A DNA stretch of 64,000 bases from Sulfurimonas sediminis (GCF_014905115.1 NZ_CP041235.1:1550001-1614000); one strand, 5' to 3'. Counted from the stretch's first letter, positions 8,854-18,062 are shown. Notes: generated by a model from the letters alone, not told the origin. Numbers and translations are program-made.

Positions 8854-8969
8854 TATATATATAAGGTTTTTATTTAATTTTTCCCTGTTTTTTGGGATTT
8901 ATAAGCAAAATTTCAAGTAAATTTTCGCTACAATATAAACAATATACACTGCTTAAAAAGGGAGATGGA

Positions 8970-9278
8970 GTGAAAAAACTGATTATTCTTTTTTTACTTT
9001 TTTGCTCTGTGGCTTTTGCACAAAAGCCAGATGGTAAAAAAGTCTTTCAAACGTACTGTTGGGGATGCCATCATCAAACAGCAATGGCCTTTGGTCCCCC
9101 GTTTTCACAGATTGCAGACAAACGTACAAAAGAAGAGATTATGGCCTATATTGCTTCGCCTCTGTCTCTGTATAAACAATTTGGCTACAAAAGAAGTGTC
9201 ATGACACAGCTCAAACTCTCTGCTGATGAACTCGACGCGGTCAGTGATTATATTCTCTCATACAAAGGTAAAAAATAA
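8970..9278 (+). CDS. small periplasmic monoheme cytochrome c (NirC/NirM-like)
   Basis: A 102-residue protein beginning at a GTG (8970) with GGGAG about 5-8 nt upstream. An earlier ATG at 8892 would place 26 unrelated residues before an obvious signal peptide (VKKLIILFLLFCSVAFA). One heme motif CWGCH is at about residues 30-34. The fold length fits class I cytochromes c. As first gene of the heme d1 operon it is likely an electron donor or maturation cytochrome for NirS, as NirC and NirM are in Pseudomonas. Its stop overlaps nirJ (TAATG). Confidence 0.8.
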   Translation: MKKLIILFLLFCSVAFAQKPDGKKVFQTYCWGCHHQTAMAFGPPFSQIADKRTKEEIMAYIASPLSLYKQFGYKRSVMTQLKLSADELDAVSDYILSYKGKK

Positions 9279-10399
9279 TGTTTCGATTATCAAATCTTAT
9301 CGCTTCTGTTGTCGAAGACAAAAAAGAGAGAATTTTAGACGGAAGCATAGCCATTTGGAATTTTACAAACCGCTGCAATCTTTCGTGTCTGCACTGCTAT
9401 TCCAAATCAACTTTGGATGAAGTAGATACCCTCACAACCCAGCAGATTAAAAAAACCATCTTGGAGATGAAAGCCAATGGTGTCAAATTTATCATCTTTT
9501 CGGGGGGCGAACCCTTAACAAGAAAAGACCTCTTTGAAATCGCCGACTTTTGCAAAGAGCACGGCATCATTACCTACCTCTCAAGCAATGGACTCTATTT
9601 TACAAAGGGCAATATCAAAAAAATTACTGACACTTTTAACTATGTTGGTGTGAGCATCGACGGTGATGAAGCAACCCATGACTATTTCAGAGGACTCAAG
9701 GGTGCATTTAAAGAGACACTCAAGTCTGTCCTTTTGGCAAATGAAACGGGTGCAAAAGTCGGTATACGCTTTACAATGACAAAAGACACCATCGGTTCGC
9801 TTGAATATATTTTTGATCTGGTTGAGCAGCACAATATACCAAAGATATATATCTCACACCTTGTCTACTCGGGGCGTGGACTTGATAACCTGAAAATGGA
9901 TTTGACAAAAGAGCAAAGAAAAAAAGCAGTTGATTTTATCCTTGACAAAGCATTTGAGTATTATGAAACAGGGCGCGAAATAGAAATCGTCACCGGAAAT
10001 ATGGAGATGGATGCGGTTGCCTTTTTAAATAAATTTGCACAAAAGTATCCCAAGCTAAAAGAAAAGATGAGAGAGAGACTCGTCAAATGGGGCGGCAACT
10101 CTGCAGGTCGAAAACTCCTTAACATAAACAGCGAAGGCGATGTGCGCCCTGACCCATTCTTCCCGCTTATAGTGGGCAATATTATCCATCAGGATTTTGG
10201 TGACATTTGGCAAAGCGGAGATCTGTTGGAACAACTCAGAGTCCATCCAAGAAAACAAATCAGCGGTATCTGCTCTACATGTAAGCAGATAGATATATGT
10301 AACGGCGGCAGTCGGGCACGTGCGTATGCAATAACAGGCGACCTGTGGAGTGAAGACCCCTCATGTTATTTAACCCAAGAAGAAAGAGAGACAGTATAA
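9278..10399 (+). CDS. nirJ: heme d1 biosynthesis radical SAM protein NirJ
   Basis: A 373-residue radical SAM enzyme. The [4Fe-4S] motif CNLSCLHC gives C33, C37 and C40, followed by the GGEP motif (FSGGEPLTR). A C-terminal SPASM-like cysteine set is at CSTCKQIDICNG and a later SCY. NirJ acts on 12,18-didecarboxysiroheme to introduce the oxo groups of heme d1. It overlaps the preceding cytochrome and following nirF by a single base (TAATG at both ends), so the operon is tightly coupled. A PqqE- or heme-like SPASM paralogue is the alternative, but the neighbours settle it. Confidence 0.92.
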   Translation: MFRLSNLIASVVEDKKERILDGSIAIWNFTNRCNLSCLHCYSKSTLDEVDTLTTQQIKKTILEMKANGVKFIIFSGGEPLTRKDLFEIADFCKEHGIITYLSSNGLYFTKGNIKKITDTFNYVGVSIDGDEATHDYFRGLKGAFKETLKSVLLANETGAKVGIRFTMTKDTIGSLEYIFDLVEQHNIPKIYISHLVYSGRGLDNLKMDLTKEQRKKAVDFILDKAFEYYETGREIEIVTGNMEMDAVAFLNKFAQKYPKLKEKMRERLVKWGGNSAGRKLLNINSEGDVRPDPFFPLIVGNIIHQDFGDIWQSGDLLEQLRVHPRKQISGICSTCKQIDICNGGSRARAYAITGDLWSEDPSCYLTQEERETV

Positions 10400-11505
10400 T
10401 GAAAATAAAAAAAATTTTAGTAATGGTATTTATTGCCCTATCTTTACATGTAAGTGCACTGGCACATGAAAAAGTCTTTGTTGTTGAACGGGAGAGCAAT
10501 TCGGTAGCAGTCATAGAAGACGGGCTTCCGAGAAATCATATGCTAAACATGCACAATATGAATCACGGTGTTATGAAATTTTACGACAATGACGGCTATC
10601 TTATCTCACGGGATGGCTACATTATGCGTTTTAACCCTGTTACTGAGAAAAAACTCTCCGAATACAAAACAAGCAAAAGCGCCATAGGCTTTGTCATTAA
10701 CAAAAACTATGTTGCCGTTGCCAATTATGATGACAAAAGTGTAGATATTTTATCCCGTAATCTGCAGCCTGTACAAAAGCTCAAAACCGGTTCACGGAAT
10801 GTAGGCATAAAAATCTATAAAGACTATCTCGTTTTTTCAGAAATGGACAAAGACACGATTGCCGTCTACAAAGACACAAACAAGGGCAAAGGCAAACCGC
10901 ATTTTGTTCTCTACAAAGAGTTTAAAGATGTGGGCATTATGCCTTTTGACGCTTTGCTTGATGGCAACAAATATGTCAACGGCTTTTTCAACAGTCCTTG
11001 GATAGGCGAACTCAATCTTGATACCATGAAATATAAAAAAATTCCATTGCAGTTGGGAGAGAGAGAACCGGTTTTAAAAGTACCGCATTTCGGTTTTTGG
11101 TCGGTGAGCCATTCTAAAATCTTCATTCCTGCGGTGGGAGACAACAAAGTTTTTGTTTTTACTCCGAAATTTAAATTTATTACAGCTATTAAAACTGAAG
11201 GCATGCCTGTTTTTACTGCCCTTTCACCGGATAAAAAATATTTGGCTGTGACATTCAGCGGTAAAAAGTTTCCGGTCATTCAAATCATAGATACAAAAAC
11301 ACTCAAAGTCATTAAAAGATTTGAATTTGACGGCAAGGTGTTACATGTAAGATGGTCTCAGGAAAAACCTTATCTGTATGTTTCCGTCAATGATGCAAAC
11401 AAAATCGCAGTCATAAATACAAAAGGATGGTGGTTAAAACGCGAAATTTTTACCATCAAGAAGCCTTCTGGTATTTTTATTTATGAGGAAAAAAACAATG
11501 AGTAG
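10399..11505 (+). CDS. nirF: heme d1 biosynthesis protein NirF
   Basis: A 368-residue protein with a signal peptide (MKIKKILVMVFIALSLHVSALA), then a beta-propeller related to the d1 domain of NirS but without a cytochrome c domain. That is the NirF layout. NirF binds heme d1 precursors in the periplasm in late steps of the pathway. The start at 10399 overlaps the nirJ stop (TAATG); a further upstream ATG at 10363 would lie inside nirJ and before the signal peptide. It overlaps cobA/nirE by 8 bp. Confidence 0.85.
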   Translation: MKIKKILVMVFIALSLHVSALAHEKVFVVERESNSVAVIEDGLPRNHMLNMHNMNHGVMKFYDNDGYLISRDGYIMRFNPVTEKKLSEYKTSKSAIGFVINKNYVAVANYDDKSVDILSRNLQPVQKLKTGSRNVGIKIYKDYLVFSEMDKDTIAVYKDTNKGKGKPHFVLYKEFKDVGIMPFDALLDGNKYVNGFFNSPWIGELNLDTMKYKKIPLQLGEREPVLKVPHFGFWSVSHSKIFIPAVGDNKVFVFTPKFKFITAIKTEGMPVFTALSPDKKYLAVTFSGKKFPVIQIIDTKTLKVIKRFEFDGKVLHVRWSQEKPYLYVSVNDANKIAVINTKGWWLKREIFTIKKPSGIFIYEEKNNE

Positions 11506-12232
11506 AGTTTATTTAACCGGTGCCGGTCCCGGAGATATTGAGCTTTTGACAATGAAAGCACACAGAGTTATCACAGAAGCCGATGTCATCATATATGACC
11601 GTTTGGCAAATCCGGAAATATTAGAGATGACAAAAGACGGCTGTGAATTTGTTTATGTCGGCAAAGAAGACGGCAGGCACACACTTCCTCAAGAAGAGAT
11701 AAATGAAGTCATTTACCAAAATGCTCTCAAGCACAATGTTGTTGTCCGCTTAAAAGGCGGAGATCCTTTTGTCTTTGGGCGCGGCGGAGAAGAGGGAGCA
11801 TATTTGCATGAAAGAGGTGTGAAATTTGAAATTATTCCCGGCATTACCTCTGCAGTCAGTGTTCCTGCCTATGCCGGCATTCCGGTCACTCACCGTGGCA
11901 TTGCCGTAAGTTTTCGAGTAGTAACAGGGCATGAATCCCCAAACAAAAAAGAGTCCCAGATTGCCTGGGAAAATTTCAAAACAGATGACACCATCGTATT
12001 TTTAATGGGACTGCATAATCTTTCTAAAATTTCATCAAAACTGATAGAAGTAGGCAAGCCCGAAGACTATCCCTGTGCCGTCATTTCACGCGGTACGACA
12101 AAAGATCAGAGTGTTGTTGTCGGGACACTCGGTGATATTGTGCAAAAAGCAGAGGGTGTGCCCACTCCCGCACTCATTATAGTCGGAAAAGTTGTTACAC
12201 TCAGAAAACAGCTTGACTGGTTTCATCACTAA
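11498..12232 (+). CDS. cobA: uroporphyrinogen-III C-methyltransferase (CobA/NirE)
   Basis: A 244-residue SAM-dependent methyltransferase making precorrin-2, the branch point to siroheme and heme d1. Family motifs are present: YLTGAGPGDIELLT at the N-terminus, VRLKGGDPFVFGRGGEE, and PGITSAVSVPAYAGIPVTHR. There is no fused CysG-type dehydrogenase domain; that activity is in the separate gene at 18.1 kb. The ATG at 11498 gives the standard N-terminus MSRVYLTGAGPG and overlaps nirF. Position in the d1 operon suggests the NirE role. It ends convergently, overlapping the next minus gene by 4 bp. Confidence 0.94.
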   Translation: MSRVYLTGAGPGDIELLTMKAHRVITEADVIIYDRLANPEILEMTKDGCEFVYVGKEDGRHTLPQEEINEVIYQNALKHNVVVRLKGGDPFVFGRGGEEGAYLHERGVKFEIIPGITSAVSVPAYAGIPVTHRGIAVSFRVVTGHESPNKKESQIAWENFKTDDTIVFLMGLHNLSKISSKLIEVGKPEDYPCAVISRGTTKDQSVVVGTLGDIVQKAEGVPTPALIIVGKVVTLRKQLDWFHH

Positions 12233-12708
12233 TAGTTTTGTAACTTATACTCTTTATACAAGAGTAGAACTTCGGAATTTCCCGAGTCTATAGCCCTTTG
12301 GGCCCATTTCTTTGCCTCTTTGAATTTGTTTTGTGTGACATAGATTTCACTTAAGAGATAACAGGCTTTGGTATCACCCTCTTTTGCATTTTTTTTCAAC
12401 CACTCTGCGGCTTTGTCAAAATTCATTGTCTGCATATAAATACGGCCTACATTTTGCAGCGCTTTTTTATGCCCCGCTTTTGCCGCACGCTCTAACAGTT
12501 CGGCTGCTTTAGAGATGTTTTGTTCTACTCCATACCCGTTGTAATACATCAGCGACAAATTATAGGTTGCATTGATGTTCCCCTGCTTTGCTTCTGTGTC
12601 TAGCAATGAAAATGCTTTTTTATAATTTCCGGTATGAAAGGCTTCAAAAGCAGCATCTGATCCGTATAACAATATACTCAGCAACAAGATAGAAAGTAAT
12701 TTTTTCAT
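12229..12708 (-). CDS. secreted Sel1-like repeat protein
   Basis: A 159-residue protein with a signal peptide (MKKLLSILLLSILLYGSDA) and tandem Sel1/TPR-like helical repeats, for example ATYNLSLMYYNGYGVEQNIS with AAELLERAAKAGHKKAL, then two less regular units. The ATG at 12708 has AAGGA 6 nt upstream; a longer reading from 12759 adds a non-signal sequence. Such proteins act as periplasmic or outer-membrane protein-interaction scaffolds. No specific partner is indicated. Confidence 0.75.
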   Translation of the reverse strand: MKKLLSILLLSILLYGSDAAFEAFHTGNYKKAFSLLDTEAKQGNINATYNLSLMYYNGYGVEQNISKAAELLERAAKAGHKKALQNVGRIYMQTMNFDKAAEWLKKNAKEGDTKACYLLSEIYVTQNKFKEAKKWAQRAIDSGNSEVLLLYKEYKLQNY

Positions 12709-12721
12709 GCAATTCCTTTTG

Positions 12722-12916
12722 TCATATATAGTACAATAAAGAGGAGAGAAACAGGGCACCCAAAAATGTCACCACTAACATTACAGAGCGTTTTTGCGAC
12801 TCTTGTATCCCGTGATGTGCCTCCAGATAATCACTCAGTCGGATTGCCGGATAGATTGTAAAAATAAACATTGGGAAGGTCAGTACCAAAATAATCATAA
12901 CATCGTGAAGTGTCAT
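12722..12916 (-). CDS. small two-helix membrane protein
   Basis: A 64-residue protein with two likely membrane helices (about residues 5-23 and 45-63) separated by a charged loop (RLSDYLEAHHGIQESQKRS). The ATG at 12914-12916 has GAGGA 7 nt upstream, and the ORF directly precedes the Sel1-repeat gene on the same strand. Not recognised. Confidence 0.6.
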   Translation of the reverse strand: MTLHDVMIILVLTFPMFIFTIYPAIRLSDYLEAHHGIQESQKRSVMLVVTFLGALFLSSLLYYI

Positions 12917-12981
12917 CAAAATTCCTCGAAATTAAATTTTTCTTTATAATTATTATTATATCATATAACAAAGGGGTTACT

Positions 12982-13320
12982 ATGAAAAAAATCATAATTT
13001 CGACGATTTCGATACTTTTAAGCACTCTGCTTTTCAACGCCTGCTCAACAGCAAAAATATCATCCGAAGATGTAAAAACAGCTGGTTTCATATATTTCAA
13101 ACATGAGATTCCACTCAAAAAAGTCCATACTCTCATTCGCGAAGCCGGTGAAAAAAACGGTTGGAGAATCACTGAGTTTAAAGAAAATATGCTTATCGGA
13201 GAAAAAGAAGAAAATGGTAAAATGAAAGCAGTTACCATTACTTTTGCAAAAAATTATTTTAATATCTCACCAAAAGATGCTGATTTGCAAGAAGCGATAC
13301 AAAAGGAGCTGCAGGAGTAG
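12982..13320 (+). CDS. small predicted lipoprotein, unknown function
   Basis: A 112-residue protein with a lipoprotein signal (LSTLLFNACS, cysteine at about residue 21) followed by a compact alpha/beta domain with alternating charged and hydrophobic stretches (TLIREAGEKNGWRITEFKEN, KAVTITFAKNYFNI). Start ATG at 12982 has AAGGGG 6 nt upstream. A small periplasmic domain of about 90 residues is implied. No recognised family. Confidence 0.7.
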   Translation: MKKIIISTISILLSTLLFNACSTAKISSEDVKTAGFIYFKHEIPLKKVHTLIREAGEKNGWRITEFKENMLIGEKEENGKMKAVTITFAKNYFNISPKDADLQEAIQKELQE

Positions 13321-13373
13321 TCATATTTATATATTTTTGATACACTTTATTCAAAAGAAATAAAAGGTATTGA

Positions 13374-14267
13374 ATGGATTTTTTCAAATATATACATGCA
13401 GTTGGCACCGGTCCAAAAGGCAACAGAGATTTAAGCTTTCAAGAGAGCAAAGATATGATGCAGCAGATTTTGGACCAAAGTGTCCCGAGTGAACAGATTG
13501 CCGCATTTTTACTGGGCTGGAGACTCAAGCCTGAAACAACAGAAGAGTTTCGCGGCGCATTAAGTGCGTGTGATGCGTATACCAAAAAAGAAAATTTTCC
13601 CGATTCAATAGAATTGGGATATCCTTTTGACGGAAAAGCCAAAAATCCATATATTTTTCCACTGGTTGCAAAAGCACTTGAAAATACAGATTTGAAACTA
13701 GTGATTATGGGTGATGACAAACAACCTGCAAAAGACGGCATTACAATAAAAGATATATGCCAAAACATTGATCTTCACCAAAACATACAATACTTTGACA
13801 GAAAAAAGTATTGTAACAAACTGCATCAACTTACAGACATCAGAAATAAGCTGGGACTCAGAAGTGGGTTTAATACCATAGAAAAACTGCCAAAAGTGGC
13901 AAACAGTCAGTATGCGATTACAGGCGTTTTTCATAAACCTTATGTTAAAAAGTATGTTGAAATTTTTGCAGACAGATATGAGTCTTTTGCTTTGATTCAG
14001 GGCAATGAAGGAACACCGGAACTTTTCAGCAAAGGACGTATATGGATTATGAAGTCAAACAACATAGAAGAAATAATAGTAGCTCCTCAATATTACGGCA
14101 TTCATTATAAAAAATCCTGGGAGCAGATAAGCCTTGCGGACTCTCTTGAACAGCTGAACAACCCTTCTGACGAATATTTAAAACTGGCAAAGCTCAATGC
14201 GGCAGTGTACCTTTTCATAGCACAAAAATATAAAACAATTGAAGATGCCTTTGATGCGCTTTCATAA
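13374..14267 (+). CDS. glycosyltransferase family 3-type protein (TrpD2/YbiB-like)
   Basis: A 297-residue protein with the N-terminal helical domain and nucleoside phosphorylase-like domain of the anthranilate phosphoribosyltransferase superfamily. KYIHAVGTGPKGNRDLSFQE resembles the N-terminal region of TrpD2, and SEQIAAFLLGWRLKPETTEEF is the family's helix pair. The PRPP-binding glycine-rich motif of true TrpD is not obvious. TrpD2/YbiB proteins have been described as nucleic-acid-binding rather than tryptophan enzymes. It is monocistronic here. Confidence 0.7.
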   Translation: MDFFKYIHAVGTGPKGNRDLSFQESKDMMQQILDQSVPSEQIAAFLLGWRLKPETTEEFRGALSACDAYTKKENFPDSIELGYPFDGKAKNPYIFPLVAKALENTDLKLVIMGDDKQPAKDGITIKDICQNIDLHQNIQYFDRKKYCNKLHQLTDIRNKLGLRSGFNTIEKLPKVANSQYAITGVFHKPYVKKYVEIFADRYESFALIQGNEGTPELFSKGRIWIMKSNNIEEIIVAPQYYGIHYKKSWEQISLADSLEQLNNPSDEYLKLAKLNAAVYLFIAQKYKTIEDAFDALS

Positions 14268-14275
14268 ATATTGTT

Positions 14276-14656
14276 TTATGGATGTAAACAATCCATTGTT
14301 TTTGTAATATTTATATTGCCACGCAATGCTTTACAGGTAAAAAGTTCCTCTCTGTCAAGAAAAAAAAGTGTCGGGTATTGTGTGGTATAAAGCATTTCTA
14401 TCGGAAAGCTCTCTTCCTGGTTTCTATAAACCAAAACAAAAACTGCATTTTTCTCAATAAGTGAAGTAAGTCTTTTACTGTTTATCATTTTCATAAGAGC
14501 TTTATTGCAGGCAGAACACCCTTTTTTTGTCAAAAAAACAAGAAGTATTTTATTTGATTTGAGCGCTTTGTACTGTGCAGTGTTATAAGAATTCTCTATA
14601 GTAAATCCCTCTAACTCAAACAACAGAAGAAGCATGAACACGATACTTCTAATCAA
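14276..14656 (-). CDS. thioredoxin-fold periplasmic protein with CSAC motif
   Basis: A 126-residue protein with an N-terminal signal (about residues 1-18) and a thioredoxin-like core: strand KILLVFLT, active-site motif GCSAC, and the cis-proline region TTQYPTLFFLD. The CxxC spacing suggests a thiol-disulfide reductant or isomerase in the periplasm. It overlaps the pentaheme cytochrome gene by 8 bp, so a role in keeping heme-site cysteines reduced during cytochrome c maturation is plausible but inferred. Confidence 0.75.
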   Translation of the reverse strand: MIRSIVFMLLLLFELEGFTIENSYNTAQYKALKSNKILLVFLTKKGCSACNKALMKMINSKRLTSLIEKNAVFVLVYRNQEESFPIEMLYTTQYPTLFFLDREELFTCKALRGNINITKTMDCLHP

Positions 14657-16454
14657 AAGATTTTTCCAGGTGTGTCAGTGTTATGACAGGAGGGTCCGGC
14701 AGTTGCGGATAGGCTGCTTTTACAATATTTGTCACCCATTGCGGATAAATTCGAAAATTGAGTTTGATCTCTACATGTAAAGGATATCGGAGTGGTTTTT
14801 GCAGCAGGAATCTATTTACGACCCGCTTGCCTGCCGGTATTCTCGTATCTTTGAGTAATTTTTCATACCGCCAGAAAAACAGTCCCACAGGATTGCCTTC
14901 TTTGTCCCCAAATACTTTGTTAAAAATAACAGAACCTTTTTCTATCTCCCCTTCTTTGTTGAGTTTTCCGCTGCTAAAAACAGTTTTTCCCTGGCTGTCC
15001 TTCACCGTTATGTCAAGCCACAACTCACGAAAATCTGCTGCTCCTGTCGGCAGTTTATGTCCTGCACCAACATTTTTCACGCCTACAAAGAGCACATTGT
15101 TCTCAATATCCGCATCGAGTTTGGCGGATGTTTTAAGAAGCTGAAGAGACTGTGATTCATTCTCTTTGTTCTTTAATCCGCTCAGAAAATGATTGCCTCC
15201 TGCAAAATAGTGTACTTTTATATCTTTTTTAGACTGACCGCCAAGCGTTGAATGCCCCTGTAACGGAGAAAATTTTCCGTTTTTCATATAGGTCATATGA
15301 CAGTCTATACAATCTTTATGCTCTTTTGGGTTTTGCGGATTGTTATATGGTGACTCTTTCCACTGTTCATAGGTAGAAACAACTTTTTTTCCGCTGTGTG
15401 GCAAAAATTCATTATGACAGGAGGCACAGTACTGACTCTTTTTATACAAAGGCTTCATATATTCCTGCTTGTGGATCTGCGGTTTTGCATTGATAAGTTT
15501 TTGGCTTATCCATACTTTCATATCTGTATGTGCGTCTTCATAGAGATACTTTTTTCTTTTTGTAAGATTCAAGCTGTAGGAACTGTTGCCCATTGATTTT
15601 GCATCAACAATTCGATGGCATGCGATACATGAAACCCCCTGCTCCAGTCTGTTCGGATGGTTTTTATACGTATTAATCAGGTTTTGCGAAGCTTTTGTAA
15701 ACAATGGTTCCGGCATCATATTGTCTTGCATAAAATGTGTTGTTCTTTCCTGGTGCATACTCACGGCACTCGGATTATGACAGCCCATACACCATTGTCT
15801 GAACTCTTTGCCTCTGTCCATTTCAGCCAAATTTTCAAGCACCATATAGTATGGATTGGAATCTGCGAGATGTCTATGGTTTGAATCTGCCCATTGTTGA
15901 AAGATAGCCGGGTGGCAGGCTTTACATGTAACGGAGTTTGTCCAGTCTATACTGTGATGATGTTTTGCACCGTCTGTAAAGATGATATTTGTCAGTTTCT
16001 CTGAACTTGAATAGGCATAGTTTGGGAAGAATATCAGCAAAAGAGGAAGAACAGCTGTAATTTTTTTTACCGCAAAAAATTTTCTCAGATGCAGTGCAAA
16101 AAAGAACAGCAATACAAAAGAGCCATAAAGGTGTATGTAGTAAGAAACAATGCCATAGATATCACCGCCTCTGTTTCCTATCAAGAACAGGTACGTTCCG
16201 CTGACGAGTAAAAACACAAATACAAAAGCAAATGCCAACCCGCTTTTGCTTTTGTGTTTCATAATTATCATACTCTCATAAATATGCTTATATAAAAAAG
16301 GAAGAACAAAAAACAGTGTGAGAACTACAGAGCCAAAAATGTGAAGAAATTCTATCACTCGAAAATAGGACCATTGCAGTGAAAAATAGTTCATCAGCAA
16401 AATTCCACTGACAAACATAAAGAGAATATCAAGGTTTATATATAAAATTTTCAT
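14649..16454 (-). CDS. membrane-anchored pentaheme cytochrome c
   Basis: A 601-residue protein in two halves. Residues 1-150 carry about five membrane helices with several histidines in or near them (H38, H108, H122), resembling a small b-type cytochrome. Residues 160-600 are periplasmic, with five CxxCH motifs at 177-181, 222-226, 276-280, 343-347 and 382-386, then a beta-rich C-terminal domain. The heme spacing resembles the cytochrome c554/HAO-like group, but I cannot assign a substrate. It overlaps the triheme peroxidase-like gene by 4 bp and the thioredoxin-fold gene by 8 bp. A quinol-to-periplasm electron path is possible. Confidence 0.8.
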   Translation of the reverse strand: MKILYINLDILFMFVSGILLMNYFSLQWSYFRVIEFLHIFGSVVLTLFFVLPFLYKHIYESMIIMKHKSKSGLAFAFVFVFLLVSGTYLFLIGNRGGDIYGIVSYYIHLYGSFVLLFFFALHLRKFFAVKKITAVLPLLLIFFPNYAYSSSEKLTNIIFTDGAKHHHSIDWTNSVTCKACHPAIFQQWADSNHRHLADSNPYYMVLENLAEMDRGKEFRQWCMGCHNPSAVSMHQERTTHFMQDNMMPEPLFTKASQNLINTYKNHPNRLEQGVSCIACHRIVDAKSMGNSSYSLNLTKRKKYLYEDAHTDMKVWISQKLINAKPQIHKQEYMKPLYKKSQYCASCHNEFLPHSGKKVVSTYEQWKESPYNNPQNPKEHKDCIDCHMTYMKNGKFSPLQGHSTLGGQSKKDIKVHYFAGGNHFLSGLKNKENESQSLQLLKTSAKLDADIENNVLFVGVKNVGAGHKLPTGAADFRELWLDITVKDSQGKTVFSSGKLNKEGEIEKGSVIFNKVFGDKEGNPVGLFFWRYEKLLKDTRIPAGKRVVNRFLLQKPLRYPLHVEIKLNFRIYPQWVTNIVKAAYPQLPDPPVITLTHLEKSFD

Positions 16455-17653
16455 TGCAGTTCCTTATACTCGACAACATCACCTTCAAGTGATTTTAAAA
16501 ATGCTACGATTTCATCTATCTGTATCTCTGTCAACTCCATGCTTAACTGGTATTTTCCCATAATACGGACAGCTTCGCGTAAATCAAATACGGCTCCGTT
16601 ATGAAAATAGGGAGATGTTTTGGTAACATTGCGCAAAATAGGCACCCGAAAAAGCTGTTCGTTGTTTTTGCCTAAAAATCCGCCCTTGTTTTCAAAAGGA
16701 TATCTGCTGTACGGCTTCACATTAAAATCAAAAGCAGCCACATCACGCCCAATGTATTGCGTGCTGAAAATACCGGTGACATCTATGATATGATTATAAT
16801 TTCGTGTCGGAAATTTCTGGATGGTCTGCCCTCCGACTGTTATGCCCGTATGACACCCTTTGCATCCGAGCTGAATGAAGTTTCGAAAACCTCTTTTTGC
16901 CTCCGCACTCATTGCTGCATTGTCCCCTTCCAAAAATCTGTCATAGGCACTGCGTGTCAAAAGTGTTTTTTGGTAAACATCCAAAGCCTTACAGACATTT
17001 TCAAAGGTCACGCCGTCCGAAAAAATCTTTTCAAAAGTTTGTTTATATCTCTGGTTGTTTTTTAGCCTTGTTTCGACTGCCTGTGCCGATAGATTCATTT
17101 TGTATTTATCATGTATCATAGGAGCTACAGCTGCTTTGGAGCTTGTGAGTGAACCATCCCACATTCTGTATTTTGCCAAGGCTGAATTTAATATTGTCGG
17201 TGTGTTTAAATGGTTTGGAGCAGTTTTGGCACCTACTCCTATTGCCGTAGAGAGTCTGTCACTGCCGCTTTCATCCTTAATATGACATACCATACAGTCG
17301 GTTTTTGCCTGGGGATGTGTCAGGTCATCTAAAAACTGCTTTTTATTATGAGGATTTTTTTTCAGCATATGACAAGAAGCACAGCTGACTGTTTTATCCT
17401 GCGAAAGTATTGTGTCAAAGTACAGACTTCTGCCTAAAGCTACTTTCTCTTTTGTTATCGGATTTTCTTTTGAATCCAGCAGTTTTAAAAATCTATCATA
17501 CTCTTTGGGTATCGGCTGCATTCCTCTGCTTAAGGCAATTTCACGAAGTTGATCATCACTGTAGAGCTGTTTTGGCTTGTTTGGAATTATATAAGGAAGC
17601 AGCTCTATCCATACAACAATAATAAAAATTGCCAGGAAAGTCAAGCGTAGCAT
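16451..17653 (-). CDS. cytochrome c peroxidase/MauG-family protein with three heme motifs
   Basis: A 400-residue protein with an N-terminal membrane anchor (about residues 4-23) and a bacterial diheme peroxidase core. CASCH (91-95) and CKGCH (265-269) are the family's usual heme sites, and the tail SPYFHNGAVFDLREAVRIMG is typical. An extra motif CMVCH (120-124) lies in a ~30-residue insertion between the first heme site and the conserved AIGVGAKTAPNHLNTPT region. The extra heme is not at the N-terminus as in the triheme quinol peroxidase YhjA of E. coli. Periplasmic H2O2 reduction is the family function; the actual substrate is uncertain. Confidence 0.82.
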   Translation of the reverse strand: MLRLTFLAIFIIVVWIELLPYIIPNKPKQLYSDDQLREIALSRGMQPIPKEYDRFLKLLDSKENPITKEKVALGRSLYFDTILSQDKTVSCASCHMLKKNPHNKKQFLDDLTHPQAKTDCMVCHIKDESGSDRLSTAIGVGAKTAPNHLNTPTILNSALAKYRMWDGSLTSSKAAVAPMIHDKYKMNLSAQAVETRLKNNQRYKQTFEKIFSDGVTFENVCKALDVYQKTLLTRSAYDRFLEGDNAAMSAEAKRGFRNFIQLGCKGCHTGITVGGQTIQKFPTRNYNHIIDVTGIFSTQYIGRDVAAFDFNVKPYSRYPFENKGGFLGKNNEQLFRVPILRNVTKTSPYFHNGAVFDLREAVRIMGKYQLSMELTEIQIDEIVAFLKSLEGDVVEYKELQ

Positions 17654-17684
17654 AATGCACTCCCTTTATAAAACGAATATAAGA

Positions 17685-18062
17685 TTAGATGCCAAAAAAC
17701 TTTTTCAGCCAGTCTCTTTCTTCTTTTGTCTCTATATAGATTTTTCTCACTGTTTGATTTGCATCGCCAAGGACGATAACATCATTTCCTACAACTTTCA
17801 AATGTTGTTTTCCCCACTTTTGATCCAATTCATCCATGCGGTACAATGAATCTGCCGCATCCGGTTTCTCTTTGGTCCCTGTTCTTGTATCTACAATGGC
17901 AAGACCACCGATTGTTTTTTCAAACTTATACGGACTGTAGACTTTAATCTCTTTGTAAATTCTGTGCGGCTTTGTATCCGGGGTAGCTTTTTGTATCGCT
18001 ATAAACCCAAGTGCAAAAAATGCAAACAATATCCCTAAAAACAATCCTTTTTTAGCGTTCAT
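17685..18062 (-). CDS. unknown membrane-anchored protein
   Basis: A 125-residue protein with an N-terminal signal anchor (about residues 5-23) and a small extracytoplasmic domain. It has no motif I recognise. It overlaps the precorrin-2 dehydrogenase gene by 11 bp and is probably cotranscribed with it. Confidence 0.65.
   Translation of the reverse strand: MNAKKGLFLGILFAFFALGFIAIQKATPDTKPHRIYKEIKVYSPYKFEKTIGGLAIVDTRTGTKEKPDAADSLYRMDELDQKWGKQHLKVVGNDVIVLGDANQTVRKIYIETKEERDWLKKFFGI

Noticed and set aside
8892-8969. Longer N-terminus for the small cytochrome c from an ATG at 8892
   Set aside because: It would put 26 residues before a clear signal peptide, and the GTG at 8970 has the ribosome site.
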